Positions 44,104-53,707 of a DNA stretch of 64,000 nt are shown here, piece after piece (the first letter of the stretch is position 1; each line of letters opens with the position of its first letter). This DNA is from Synergistaceae bacterium (GTDB taxonomy: Bacteria; Synergistota; Synergistia; Synergistales; Synergistaceae). The stretch lies in assembly GCA_030523725.1 (NCBI GenBank), contig JAUNHV010000008.1:1-64000 (forward strand), written 5' to 3'. Position numbers and translations under genes: made by a program. Below the pieces are notes generated by a model, which was not told the DNA's origin, did not search any database, and worked only from the letters and a program-made list of their open reading frames with translations.

Positions 44104-45363
44104 ATGACTAAAGAAATAAAAAGAGATTATTACCTCACGCAATTAATTCAGCGTAAAGACAATGGCATGATTAAAATTGTTACGGGTATAAGAAGATGTG
44201 GAAAGTCATATTTGCTACGCACATTGTTCAAAAAACATTTAACAGAAAGTGGAGTGCCAAATGACCATATCATCGAAATGGCGTTTGATCTCTATGAGAA
44301 CATTGAGTATCGTGACCCCAAGGTGTTCTACCCTTGGGCAAGGGAACAATTAAAAGACAACGGCACATACTACTTTTTGCTAGATGAGATACAGTTATTA
44401 GACGACTTTGTTAGCGTGTTGAACGGGCTGGCTGACAAAAAGAATTGCGATGTTTTTGTAACAGGTAGCAATGCAAAATTTTTGTCGAGAGATATAGCCA
44501 CAGAATTTGGTGGCAGGGGAGACGAAATCCACATGTATCCCTTGAGCTTTTCTGAATTTATGGCAGCCTATGACGGCAACAAGTATGATGGTTGGAACGA
44601 ATATATTACCTACGGCGGCATTCCACTTGTTGTTTTAACTGAAACTGAAGAACAAAAGGTGGCGTTGCTGGACAACCTATTGAAAGAAACATATATCAGA
44701 GATATTGTTCAAAGGAATAATATCAGAAACATTGACGAAATGGAGACGCTACTGAATGTCTTGTCATCTGCCATCGGTAGCTTGACAAATCCAAATAAAC
44801 TTCAAAAAACCTTTAAGAGTGTCAATAAATCAAAAATCACATCAACTACAATCACAAAATACATTGAATATCTGAAAGATGCTTTTTTGATAGAGGAAGT
44901 AAACAGATACGATATTAAAGGCAAGGCATATATAGGCACACCATCAAAGTATTATTTCATGGATATGGGGCTCAGAAATTCACGAATCAATTATAGGCAG
45001 CTTGAAGTGACACACGCCATGGAAAATGTGATATACAACGAACTCAGAATGAGGGGATTTCTTGTTGACATCGGCAATATTACCGTTACCGAAAATGATA
45101 AAGATGGAAAACCGACTCGTAAATATTTGGAAGTAGATTTTATATGCTCCAAGGGCTCTAAGAAGTTTTACATCCAATCTGCATACGTGCTTGGCTCACC
45201 AGAAAAAATGGAACAAGAACTCAAGGCATATTACAAAATAAATGATTCATTCAAAAAAATTGTCATTACATCAGATACCCCGAAACCGTTTTATAACGAT
45301 GATGGCATACTCTTAATGAATATATATGATTTTCTGTTAAATCCGGCTTCTATGGACTTCTAG
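44104..45363 (+). CDS. AAA-type ATPase with DUF4143 domain, paralogue of 10151-11404
   Basis: The 419-residue protein has Walker A (TGIRRCGKSYLLR), Walker B (YFLLDEIQLL), VTGSNAKFLSRDI, FGGRGDEIHMYPLSF and a C-terminal DUF4143 part with LEVDFICSKG. It aligns along its whole length with the ATPase at 10151. Function and substrate of the family are unknown. AGGAG lies 7 bases before the ATG. It stands alone between coaX and rlmD, with its own promoter region and a direct repeat upstream. Confidence 0.88.
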   Translation: MTKEIKRDYYLTQLIQRKDNGMIKIVTGIRRCGKSYLLRTLFKKHLTESGVPNDHIIEMAFDLYENIEYRDPKVFYPWAREQLKDNGTYYFLLDEIQLLDDFVSVLNGLADKKNCDVFVTGSNAKFLSRDIATEFGGRGDEIHMYPLSFSEFMAAYDGNKYDGWNEYITYGGIPLVVLTETEEQKVALLDNLLKETYIRDIVQRNNIRNIDEMETLLNVLSSAIGSLTNPNKLQKTFKSVNKSKITSTTITKYIEYLKDAFLIEEVNRYDIKGKAYIGTPSKYYFMDMGLRNSRINYRQLEVTHAMENVIYNELRMRGFLVDIGNITVTENDKDGKPTRKYLEVDFICSKGSKKFYIQSAYVLGSPEKMEQELKAYYKINDSFKKIVITSDTPKPFYNDDGILLMNIYDFLLNPASMDF

Positions 45364-45396
45364 GGTTATTGGGTATAAATTTTTGGAGCTGTATAA

Positions 45397-46776
45397 ATGA
45401 AACAAAAACCACTCACAACTTTAAATCAAGGTGATATTGTAGAGCTTACCATTGAGAGTATTTCAAACGAAGGCTCTGGCGTAGCACGCGTTGGGGACGA
45501 AAATTTCGTCATCTTTGTTGAAGATGCGTTACCTGGTGAAAAAATATCTTGCCGTGTTGTGCAAAAGAAACGCACATGGGCAAGCGGAAAGGTGCTTGAA
45601 AGAAAAAACACCTCTGAAATTCGCAGAACCCCACTATGCCCTTCTGCCTTAACATGTGGTGGCTGCACACATCAACACATTTGCTACACCTATCAACTAG
45701 AAACGAAAAAACAAACCGTAAAGGATGCACTAGAGCGCATAGGACACTTTGAAGATTTTACTCTTTTTGACTGTAAAAGTTCACCTAGCGAATTTGGCTA
45801 TCGCAATAAAGCATCAATTCCTGTTGCTTGGAAAAATGGAAAAATGCTTGCTGGTTTTTACAAAAAACATAGTCACTACATTGTGCCCTTTGCTTCCTGT
45901 CCTGTGCTTACCCCAAGGGTGGAAGAAATTTGCAAAAACCTTTTGGCAGAAATTGAAAGAAACAAATTGTGTAACGTGCGTGAAATTGTCGTTCGCAGTG
46001 CAACAAATGGGACAGATTCCCTTGCTTGCGTCATTATGACACGGCAACCGAGCAAGCAAGAGGTTGAAACACTAAAGAGAATTGCAAAGGGGCTAAAGCA
46101 ACTTACAGGGCTTTCCATCAACATAAACGAAGGTGGCTCAAATTTCATTTGGGGTGACAAATCCATAAATATCTACGGCAGCGACACAATGAGAGAAACA
46201 CTTGATGGCCTAACCTTTACCATGGAAGTTTCCTCATTTTTTCAAATAAATTCTTTGCAGGCAGAGCAACTTTACAAGTATGTAATTGAACTCTTGAATA
46301 CAGGAAAAGAAATAAAATCAAACATTTTGGAACTGTATTCTGGCGTGGGAAGCCTTACTTGCTTTTTAGCAAGAGCGATAAGGGAAACACAAAATGTGTT
46401 AGCCGTAGAAAGTTGGAAGCCTGCTTCAAAATACATCACGCATAATGCAAAGCAAAATAATCTGTCAAATGTTCGTGTGATGGAAATGGAAGCAGAAGAT
46501 GCGGTAGAGTTGCTTGAACAAAAAGGAGAAATGAATTTTGATGCAGTTGTGCTAGACCCTCCACGGAGCGGCTGCGACAAAAGAGTGCTTGAAGCATTGA
46601 TAAAAATTTCCGCTCAAAAAATTATATATGTTTCCTGCAATCCTGCTACACTGGCAAGAGATGCAGAAATTCTTTGCCAAGGCGGATACAAACTAATAAG
46701 TGCAAAGCCATTTGACATGTTCCCACAAACGGGGCATGTAGAAACGGTAGTCTTGATGTCAAGGGTGGACAATTAA
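45397..46776 (+). CDS. rlmD: 23S rRNA (uracil-C5)-methyltransferase RlmD/TrmA family
   Basis: The 459-residue protein has an N-terminal TRAM domain (about residues 10-65), a cysteine cluster for a 4Fe-4S centre (LCPSALTCGGCTHQH, completed by a Cys further on), a Rossmann SAM site (ILELYSGVGSLTCFLA) and the catalytic region LDPPRSGC followed by IYVSCNPATLARD. It methylates a uridine of 23S rRNA; RlmC, RlmD and TrmA cannot be told apart surely by eye. The C-terminal GHVETVVLMSR coding segment recurs three times downstream, indicating that the 3' end has served as an integration site. Confidence 0.9.
   Translation: MKQKPLTTLNQGDIVELTIESISNEGSGVARVGDENFVIFVEDALPGEKISCRVVQKKRTWASGKVLERKNTSEIRRTPLCPSALTCGGCTHQHICYTYQLETKKQTVKDALERIGHFEDFTLFDCKSSPSEFGYRNKASIPVAWKNGKMLAGFYKKHSHYIVPFASCPVLTPRVEEICKNLLAEIERNKLCNVREIVVRSATNGTDSLACVIMTRQPSKQEVETLKRIAKGLKQLTGLSININEGGSNFIWGDKSINIYGSDTMRETLDGLTFTMEVSSFFQINSLQAEQLYKYVIELLNTGKEIKSNILELYSGVGSLTCFLARAIRETQNVLAVESWKPASKYITHNAKQNNLSNVRVMEMEAEDAVELLEQKGEMNFDAVVLDPPRSGCDKRVLEALIKISAQKIIYVSCNPATLARDAEILCQGGYKLISAKPFDMFPQTGHVETVVLMSRVDN
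46710..46776 (+). other. rlmD 3' end, probable attachment site (native copy)
   Basis: The codons for FDMFPQTGHVETVVL to the rlmD stop are the reference for diverged copies at 47484, 50053 and 60684. rlmD/rumA 3' ends are known integration sites of integrative elements in some Firmicutes. Confidence 0.5.
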
Positions 46777-46878
46777 AAAGTGCAGGGGCAATTATTGAAG
46801 GAGATATTTGATAAAGAAAGTTAGACAAAATTCGAATTTGTCTGATGAAAAATAGCCGGAAAGCAGAGTAAGGGGAAA

Positions 46879-47454
46879 ATGACAATGGGTAAAGAACTAT
46901 CAGAAATGACATTGGAGGAACTATGGGAGCTGTTTCCGATTTTTTTAGTTGAGCATAATGAGAATTGGAATGCGTATTACAGGGAACTTGAAGATTCATT
47001 ACATATAATCTTATCAGGCTGCCATGTTGATAGGATCAGTCACATTGGAAGCACTGCTATACCGGGAATATGGGCAAAGAACATTATGGACGTATTGATA
47101 GAAGTATCCCCAAGCGAGGATATCAAGAAAGTGGCAAATATAATGGAACAAAGTGGATTCATTATAATGTCTGCCGGCACACAAAGAATCTCTTTGAATA
47201 AAGGGTATACTAAAGAAGGTGTTGCGGATAAGGTATATCACATTCACCTCAGATACACTGGAGATAATGATGAACTGTATTTTCGTGATTATCTGATTGA
47301 ACATCCTGACGTAGCAAAGGAATATGAGACTCTTAAGTTAAATCTATGGAAAGAATACAAGCACAATAGAGACGCATATACGAAAGCGAAAACAGACTTT
47401 GTTCAAAAGTGGACACAGGAAGCTTTAAAAAAGTATGGTAATAGATACTGCTAG
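46879..47454 (+). CDS. GrpB/UPF0157 family protein
   Basis: The 191-residue protein contains the GrpB pattern of a nucleotidyltransferase-like fold: FLVEHNENWNAYYREL, then SHIGSTAIPGIWAKNIMDVL and YHIHLRY, with DYLIEHPDVAKEYETLK late in the protein. Members are widespread and their substrates are largely unknown. It lies between the native rlmD end and the first rlmD-tail copy, so it appears to be the cargo of one small inserted segment. Confidence 0.9.
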   Translation: MTMGKELSEMTLEELWELFPIFLVEHNENWNAYYRELEDSLHIILSGCHVDRISHIGSTAIPGIWAKNIMDVLIEVSPSEDIKKVANIMEQSGFIIMSAGTQRISLNKGYTKEGVADKVYHIHLRYTGDNDELYFRDYLIEHPDVAKEYETLKLNLWKEYKHNRDAYTKAKTDFVQKWTQEALKKYGNRYC

Positions 47455-47483
47455 ATCACGGTATGTTCGCATATTACCCTTAT

Positions 47484-47555
47484 ACCGATGACATCAATCT
47501 CATCGCTACGGGGCATGTTGAGACTGTTGTGTTGATGTCAAGGACAGACAAGTAA
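47484..47555 (+). other. rlmD-tail scar 1
   Basis: The segment encodes ATGHVETVVLMSRTDK and a stop but has no upstream gene. It matches the rlmD end in protein with many synonymous base changes, so it came from a foreign rlmD. Its left 42 bases (47484-47525) recur at 50053-50094 with two differences. Confidence 0.75.
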
Positions 47556-47616
47556 AGAGCATACTTGATGCTCCATCAGAAATGGTGTATCGTTCAACAA
47601 AAAGGGAGGGTTTTAA

Positions 47617-48702
47617 ATGAAAACTAAGAATAACAAATTTGATTCTTTTCTAGGTGTATCATCATCAAATGGCTTTTATGGATATTTTCAACTGTTAGCG
47701 AATGAACCAGATTTATACCTATATCTTTTAAAAAGTGGACCAGGTTGTGGCAAATCCTCTTTAATGAAAGAGATAGCATCAATTGCGTTTGATAACAACC
47801 AAACAGCCGAGCTAATTCATTGCAGTAGCGACCCTAATAGTCTTGATGGAGTGATACTTTGGGATAAAAAAATAGCAATACTTGATGCGACTTCACCTCA
47901 TTCAGTCGAACCCATTACCCCTGGAATGATGCAAGAAGTAATAAGCCTATACCATACAATCAATAAAGAAAAACTTAGCCTTAACAAAAAAGATCTTATT
48001 GACCAAGCTAAGCGTTACAAATATTATCATAAGCAATCAGGAAGTGCTTTAGCCAATGCTGCTAATTTGCTTAGGAATAATCTTCAAACTGCAAGCATAT
48101 TTTATGACGACGACAAAATTTCAAATTATGCGAACAACTTAGCTAAAAAATTAATTACAGTAAAAGATGATTGCTCTGCCGGGCATAAATATTCTCGTTT
48201 TTTTAGTGCAATAACACCTCGTGGTATCATATTTTATGAGGATTCACTGCGAGCTCTGGCTGAGCAAATATATGTTATAGAAGACGACTACGGTGTTTGC
48301 AGTAACAGTATTCTTAAAACAATTTGCAACTATGCCATAGATGCTGGCAACGATGTGTTTTGCTGTGGCTGTCCGTTATTGCCTGAAGAAAAAATAGATT
48401 TTCTAATAATTCCTGACCTATCATTAGCTTTTGTTACGTCCAACAGTTGGCATAAACTAGATTTTTCTAAACAGAATGTTATAAATTATCAGGATTTTAT
48501 AGATAAAAAGCTCTTTGAACAGGTGCAAAGTCAACTAGAATTTAATCAAGGTATTATAAAACAGATAGTAGAGCAAAGTATTAAGCTTCAACAACAAGCA
48601 ATGAAAAGTCATGATAAAATGGAAGAATATTATAATCCAGCAGTTGATTTTGCCGAAGTTAATAAAGTTCGACAAAATCTGATAAAAGAGATATTCGGGT
48701 AG
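47617..48702 (+). CDS. P-loop ATPase of the PRK06851 type
   Basis: The 361-residue protein has Walker A (KSGPGCGKSSLMKEI), HCSSDPNSLDGVILW, ILDATSPHSVEP and a second half that repeats the fold (SRFFSAITPRGIIFYEDS). This matches a family of soluble ATPases of Firmicutes with no assigned role. AAAGGGAGG precedes the ATG. It pairs with the MFS gene 9 bases later, between two near-identical 42-bp repeats. Confidence 0.8.
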   Translation: MKTKNNKFDSFLGVSSSNGFYGYFQLLANEPDLYLYLLKSGPGCGKSSLMKEIASIAFDNNQTAELIHCSSDPNSLDGVILWDKKIAILDATSPHSVEPITPGMMQEVISLYHTINKEKLSLNKKDLIDQAKRYKYYHKQSGSALANAANLLRNNLQTASIFYDDDKISNYANNLAKKLITVKDDCSAGHKYSRFFSAITPRGIIFYEDSLRALAEQIYVIEDDYGVCSNSILKTICNYAIDAGNDVFCCGCPLLPEEKIDFLIIPDLSLAFVTSNSWHKLDFSKQNVINYQDFIDKKLFEQVQSQLEFNQGIIKQIVEQSIKLQQQAMKSHDKMEEYYNPAVDFAEVNKVRQNLIKEIFG

Positions 48703-48711
48703 GTTTATAAA

Positions 48712-49920
48712 ATGCATACTGCACCCATGACATCAACCAATAAAGAAGGAATATTTGAAATTTTAATAGCCCTATTTTGTGTTTTTTGCGTTGCTGTTTG
48801 CCAATTCAAAGTATCTGCTTCTACTGAACTTTTAATGCAAAATTTTGGTATTAACAATATGAAAGTTGGCTTATTAACATCAGCCACAAGCATTGCTGGA
48901 CTAATTCTGGCTATTCCTGTTGGTGCATTAACTGCAAAATTTGGATTTAAATCCATAGGATTAATTGCTTTATGTGCATGTGCAATAGGATCTTTTCTGG
49001 GATTTTTTACAAATTCTTACAAAGTGCTTTTATTTAGTAGAGTGCTTGAGGGGATTGCTGTTGGTTCAATGTTTACTATTGTTCCATCATTAATCGCTGT
49101 GGTTGCTAAGGACAAAGTTAGAACATTTTTCATGAGTGTTTTCTCTTGTTATGTTGGAATAGGACAAATAATTGTTTTTGTTACAACAAATTTAATTGTT
49201 GATCAATCTAATCCAGCATCTTACAAAAAACTTTGGTTGTTAACAAGCATACTTCTATTAATTTGTATTGCATTATGGCTTATATTCATTAAACCAACAC
49301 AATCTAGATCTGTTAGTAAAGACACTCCTACAAAAATTCGAGGCTTTTATAAATACCCCTCGCTTTGGATTATAGCTTTACTAATGTTTTGCTATCTTTC
49401 CATTTACAAAGGCGAAACAACATACACTATGCCATACATTTACTCTATTGGTCTTGACTTAATTTTTTCTAACAGTCTGTCCGCCATACGTGCCTTTGTT
49501 GCTATAGTAGCATCAATAATTACAGGCTTAATCATAGCTTCTTTCAACGCAAAAAAACTTTATATAGCTGGAATTATTGCATGTATCTTAAATTTCTTTG
49601 CAATCTTTTGTGTGTGGTCTTATACAACAGAAGTGATGGCTGTTGTCTCTTTAGCAATTGTTGGTATTACCGATGCGGCTTCTCTTGCGATATTTACAAG
49701 TTTGTCACCTTATTTGCTAAAGGACATCAAATTGGTAGGTATTACTAATGGTTTCATAACTATTGGGAAAAGCTTAGCCATTCTTAGTGTTCCTTTTATT
49801 TCTGGCAGTATAATAGATTCGTTTGGCTTTGGTTCACTAACCTTTGTTTATTTTATTTTTGGAGTTGCCGGTTTAATATTAAGCATACTTTTATACTTCT
49901 GTCATAAACGTGCTAAATAA
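48712..49920 (+). CDS. Major facilitator superfamily transporter
   Basis: The 402-residue protein has about 12 transmembrane segments and the MFS loop 2-3 motif (GALTAKFGFKSIG) in the first half, with a related turn in the second. No substrate can be read from the sequence. It follows the ATPase gene in one unit and ends before a strong terminator at 50007. Confidence 0.9.
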   Translation: MHTAPMTSTNKEGIFEILIALFCVFCVAVCQFKVSASTELLMQNFGINNMKVGLLTSATSIAGLILAIPVGALTAKFGFKSIGLIALCACAIGSFLGFFTNSYKVLLFSRVLEGIAVGSMFTIVPSLIAVVAKDKVRTFFMSVFSCYVGIGQIIVFVTTNLIVDQSNPASYKKLWLLTSILLLICIALWLIFIKPTQSRSVSKDTPTKIRGFYKYPSLWIIALLMFCYLSIYKGETTYTMPYIYSIGLDLIFSNSLSAIRAFVAIVASIITGLIIASFNAKKLYIAGIIACILNFFAIFCVWSYTTEVMAVVSLAIVGITDAASLAIFTSLSPYLLKDIKLVGITNGFITIGKSLAILSVPFISGSIIDSFGFGSLTFVYFIFGVAGLILSILLYFCHKRAK

Positions 49921-50006
49921 ATTTATTACGTCTTTAAGATTTTGTTGTATCCCCTCATTTTCCTATATGGCAAAAACAGCACCGGGTGTCCGGTCTGTGA
50001 GCAAAA

Positions 50007-50047
50007 AATAACCTGAGTATCAAACCGCAATACTCAGGTTATTTTTT
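50007..50047 (+). terminator. Intrinsic terminator
   Basis: AATAACCTGAGTAT (50007-50020) pairs with 50030-50043 over 14 bp and is followed by a T run. It closes the ATPase/MFS unit. Confidence 0.92.
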
Positions 50048-50052
50048 ATTCA

Positions 50053-50094
50053 ACCGATGACATCAATCTCATTGCTACAGGGCATGTTGAGACT
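50053..50094 (+). other. rlmD-tail scar 2 (42-bp direct repeat)
   Basis: 40 of 42 bases equal 47484-47525. The similarity stops abruptly after GTTGAGACT, where the rest of the rlmD tail is missing. With scar 1 it brackets the ATPase/MFS pair. Confidence 0.8.
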
Positions 50095-50106
50095 ATAGAC
50101 ATAAAA

Positions 50107-50920
50107 TTAACTAGTCGTTACTGAAATAATAGAAAAAATGAGATTATGACTTGAAATAATGGGTTAAGTAGGTATAATATTTTGCAAGAAAAGCAGAAAA
50201 AACAGGAGGAATCTTGCAAAATGCAACCAAAATCACAAGATAAACAAGGATGCCTTTTCAAACAAAAACTTTCAGAATTCATCAATATGAACCATGAACT
50301 TGTAAAACTCGCAGATAAAATCAATTGGCAAGTTTTTGAGAAAGAATTTGGTAGAGTCTATATTGCAGGTAAAGGTAGACCTGCTCTTCCTACACGTTTA
50401 ATGGTTGGCTTGCAATTACCCACCGTGGCAATTTTGTAATAGGTGCACTTGCCTTATCGGGTTGCCCAAATGATGCTATAACATTAAAGAGTTCAATAGA
50501 ACAAGTAACACGAGTAACCAAGGTGAAGCCAAAAGAAATTTACTGTGATAAAGGGTATCGTGGAACAAAGTGGCACAAGGAGATATCTGGAAAAGTATTA
50601 ATTCCAGGAGTTAAACAAGAGATAACAAAAAGACAAAAACGAGATCTCAAACGAAGAAATGCAATAGAGCCAATTATAGGGCATATGAAATTTGGGCATG
50701 GTATGCAACGAAGTTTTCTCAAGGGAGAAGCAGGTGCAGCGGTCAATGCCCTTATGTCTGCATGTGGTTTTAATATAAGAAAGCTTTTAAAACACCTTAA
50801 AAGCTTTTTACAATTTTTCAAAAATTGGAATTTTACGTCAAAAATGCAAATTTTGAGATTTTTTAGAAGCTATTTTCAAAACTTCTGTAAATTTGCTATT
50901 GTTCAGTGACGACTAACTAA
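50107..50920 (+). mobile_element. Remnant of an IS5-type insertion sequence
   Basis: Imperfect terminal inverted repeats of 19 bp (50107-50125 and 50902-50920, 16 matches) bound an 814-bp segment holding the two ends of a transposase gene. About half of the gene is missing. I cannot assign a target-site duplication with confidence. Confidence 0.8.
50221..50909 (+). pseudogene. IS5-type transposase with internal deletion
   Basis: The 5' part encodes the N-terminal domain (GKGRPALPTRLMVGL) and then breaks. The 3' part continues from HRGNFVIGALALSG through KEIYCDKGYRGTKWH to RRNAIEPIIGHMKFGHGM, which contains the DDE-type catalytic Glu region. The catalytic core between the two parts is deleted and the frame changes, so it cannot be active. 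Confidence 0.85.
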
Positions 50921-50993
50921 ACTTAAATAAAATGCTGCTAAACGCATAACTGATTCAACCGATTTGACACAGTTAGAAGAAAGGTGAAAGATA

Positions 50994-53693
50994 ATGAAAA
51001 TTATGAAAAGTAAAAAATTACTTGTATTTTTGTTGGTGATTTTCGTTTCCACTTTGCTACTTATTGGCTATTCTAGTAGGGGTGGCAAAAAGCAGAATCG
51101 AGATATCGTACGTGAATACGATACCGTAGAGGAATTGGAAGGGAAAAGAATCGGCACAATTTCGGGCTCTGTGCAAGAAGCATTGGTACTGAAAAACGTA
51201 AAGAAGCCTCAGATAACCTATTATACCAACGCTTCAGAGGAGGTTCTTGCTCTTCAAGATAGTAAGATTGACGCTTTTGCGATGGATGGCGATACATATC
51301 TTTCCTTCCAACAGCAGGGAATAACTGATCTTGTTCGGCAAGAAAAATACCTTGGCGAGACTCCAGTTTACTTTGGCTTCACGCGCGTAGGCAACGGCGA
51401 ACAGGTGCGCAATCAGTTTAGTGAATACATCCATAAATTGGATACCGAGGGTAAGCTGCAAAAAATATTGGACTTTTGGTATTCCCTTCCGGAGAAAGAG
51501 CCAGTTTTTGATTTTGAAAGTCTGCCAAATATTAATGGCAAGCTGACCTATGCAACCTTTCCGCTTGATAGACCACACATCCATTATAGTGCGGCAGGAT
51601 TCAGTGGAATCGAAATAGAATTATTTTATGGCTTCTGTAAGGAATATGGATATGCGTTAAATTGCTATGTGACCGAATACGCTAGCGTCCTTACTGGTCT
51701 TGAAACCGGAAAAGTGACAACCACAGGATATTTAGCCATTTCTCCTGAAATTGCTAATAAGCTGTTTTTCTCCATCCCATATATGTACGCACATCAGACG
51801 ATGGTTGTTAGAAATTTGGCTGCAAAAAAGCTATCATCTGGAAACTTTTTCAAAAATATCGCTGAAAGATTTGAACAGAATTTTATCCGCGACAATCGCT
51901 GGAAGCTTATGCTGAGAGGCTTTTACGTCACGCTCATCCTTTCTCTTTGTTCCGCATTGTTTGGCACGATAATTGGTTTTGTTGTCTGCTTTGCAAGAAT
52001 AAGCAAGAACAAGACAGTTTCCACTGTTAGCGCCGCCTTCATTCGACTGTTTCAGGGTATACCCATTGTAGTATTTTTGCTGATACTTTATTTTGTAATA
52101 TTCGCCAAGTCAGATATTAGTGGAATCACTATCGGTGTAATCGGATTTTCCGTGGACTTTGGCGTATATGTTGCGGAGATATTGCGCTCTGCAATCGAGG
52201 CCATTCCTCATGGACAATGGGATGCGGCGGAAGCGTTGGGCTTTGGGCATTCCAAGACGATGGCCCGCATAATACTGCCTCAAGCAGTGTACCATGCGTT
52301 ACCTGTCTACAGGGGGCAGTTTATTTCGATGGTTAAAATGACCTCTGTAGTCGGCTATGTTGCGGTTCAGGATCTGACTAAGGTTTCGGATATTATCCGT
52401 TCTCAGACTTATGACGCCCTTATGCCACTGCTGTTTACGGCAGCGATATATTTCTTGCTTTCTTGGTCATTAGCGCAGTTGATTTGCCGTATTGAAATCA
52501 AAATAAACCCGAAGCTTCGTAAAAATCCGCTTAAAGGTATTGACACCACAAACGTGACTGATATTGACGTTACTGATGATGGCTTCAAAAAAGACGGCGC
52601 GGAGATTTTCAACATCAGTCACCTTAGCAAGCGATATGAAAACGCTCAGCCGCTAAAAGATGTCAATGCTATCATCCATAGAGGGGATGTCATTGCGCTT
52701 ATTGGCCCGTCTGGAACTGGTAAAACCACTCTACTACGTTTGCTGAATCATTTAGAAATACCTACGGACGGAACAATCGTCGCATTCGGGAAAGATGTAC
52801 CCAAAAAGGGCAAGGAACTCTCCGCATACAGAGCAAGAGTAGGGATGGTGTTCCAGTCCTTCAACCTGTTTTCGCACCTAACAATTATTGAAAATATTAT
52901 GCTGGCTCCGATGGAACTGATGGGTGTCAGTCGTCAAGAAGCATATGAAAAAAGCATTCGTCTGCTACGTCAGGTTGGACTTGCAGAAAAAGCACTGAAT
53001 TATCCAGATGAGCTTTCTGGTGGACAACAGCAGCGTGTTGCCATAGTGCGGGCGTTGGCAATGAATCCTGAAGTGATTCTTTTTGATGAGCCGACTTCCG
53101 CATTGGACCCAACCATGGTGAGAGAAGTTTTGCAGGTCGTATCCAATCTCGCAAAAAAAGGATTCACGATGCTTGTCGTGACCCACGAAATGCAGTTTGC
53201 CGAATCAGTTTCCAACCGCGTCTTCTATATGGACAAGGGTGTAATTTTTGAGGAAGGAACTCCTCAACAGATTTTCCATGCACCGACAAATCCAGAGACA
53301 AGAGCATTTATTAACCATCTCAAGCTGTACTCCTATCAGATTACAAGCCCAGACTTTGACTTTGTGAATTTCCTTGCAACTGTCAATTCTTTCGGACATA
53401 CCCAGCTCATGCCAAGGACATTGCTAAACCATCTTTCCCTTTGCATCGAAGAGCTAGTAATGCAGGCTTTCCTAAACAGCAAAAGGCATAGCTTACCTGC
53501 AGACATCGTCGTAGAATATGCGCCAAATAGCGACCATTGTTGCCTAAGCATTTCCTTTGTTGGAGAAAAATACAACTTGCTTGACAGTCTTGATGACATA
53601 AGCACCAGACTGATAAACGGCATCACATCCCGCAAAGAATACAATTATTTGGAATCTGAGAGCAAAAATATACTGACAGTAGAAGTGCAATAA
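50994..53693 (+). CDS. Amino-acid-type ABC importer fused into one chain with an RsbW-like C-terminal domain
   Basis: 899 residues. An N-terminal signal or anchor ([18 protein letters not shown]) is followed by two substrate-binding-like regions (about 45-165 and 180-275). A polar amino acid permease domain follows (about 305-500, with the EAA loop [19 protein letters not shown]), then an ATPase domain (Walker [11 protein letters not shown] near 570, LSGGQQQR near 673, [13 protein letters not shown] near 697). The final 115 residues (about 785-899) do not belong to a standard transporter. [13 protein letters not shown] near 819 and KNILTVEV at the end align with the RsbW-like domain of the phosphatase at 23117, but ATP-binding residues are changed (Asn to Gln). 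All import parts are thus in one polypeptide plus a probable regulatory domain. The NRPS gene follows after 14 bases. Confidence 0.9.
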   Translation: MKIMKSKKLLVFLLVIFVSTLLLIGYSSRGGKKQNRDIVREYDTVEELEGKRIGTISGSVQEALVLKNVKKPQITYYTNASEEVLALQDSKIDAFAMDGDTYLSFQQQGITDLVRQEKYLGETPVYFGFTRVGNGEQVRNQFSEYIHKLDTEGKLQKILDFWYSLPEKEPVFDFESLPNINGKLTYATFPLDRPHIHYSAAGFSGIEIELFYGFCKEYGYALNCYVTEYASVLTGLETGKVTTTGYLAISPEIANKLFFSIPYMYAHQTMVVRNLAAKKLSSGNFFKNIAERFEQNFIRDNRWKLMLRGFYVTLILSLCSALFGTIIGFVVCFARISKNKTVSTVSAAFIRLFQGIPIVVFLLILYFVIFAKSDISGITIGVIGFSVDFGVYVAEILRSAIEAIPHGQWDAAEALGFGHSKTMARIILPQAVYHALPVYRGQFISMVKMTSVVGYVAVQDLTKVSDIIRSQTYDALMPLLFTAAIYFLLSWSLAQLICRIEIKINPKLRKNPLKGIDTTNVTDIDVTDDGFKKDGAEIFNISHLSKRYENAQPLKDVNAIIHRGDVIALIGPSGTGKTTLLRLLNHLEIPTDGTIVAFGKDVPKKGKELSAYRARVGMVFQSFNLFSHLTIIENIMLAPMELMGVSRQEAYEKSIRLLRQVGLAEKALNYPDELSGGQQQRVAIVRALAMNPEVILFDEPTSALDPTMVREVLQVVSNLAKKGFTMLVVTHEMQFAESVSNRVFYMDKGVIFEEGTPQQIFHAPTNPETRAFINHLKLYSYQITSPDFDFVNFLATVNSFGHTQLMPRTLLNHLSLCIEELVMQAFLNSKRHSLPADIVVEYAPNSDHCCLSISFVGEKYNLLDSLDDISTRLINGITSRKEYNYLESESKNILTVEVQ

Positions 53694-53707
53694 TAGGAGT
53701 GAAGAGG

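Noticed and set aside
50107-50920. An active insertion sequence that mobilised the NRPS locus
   Set aside because: The transposase core is deleted and the frame is broken. A single remnant inside the island does not explain its boundaries, while the rlmD-tail repeats do.
50953-50963. ATTCAACCGAT near 50953 as a further attachment-site copy matching 50048
   Set aside because: Only 11 bases match and the neighbouring sequence differs, so it may be chance.
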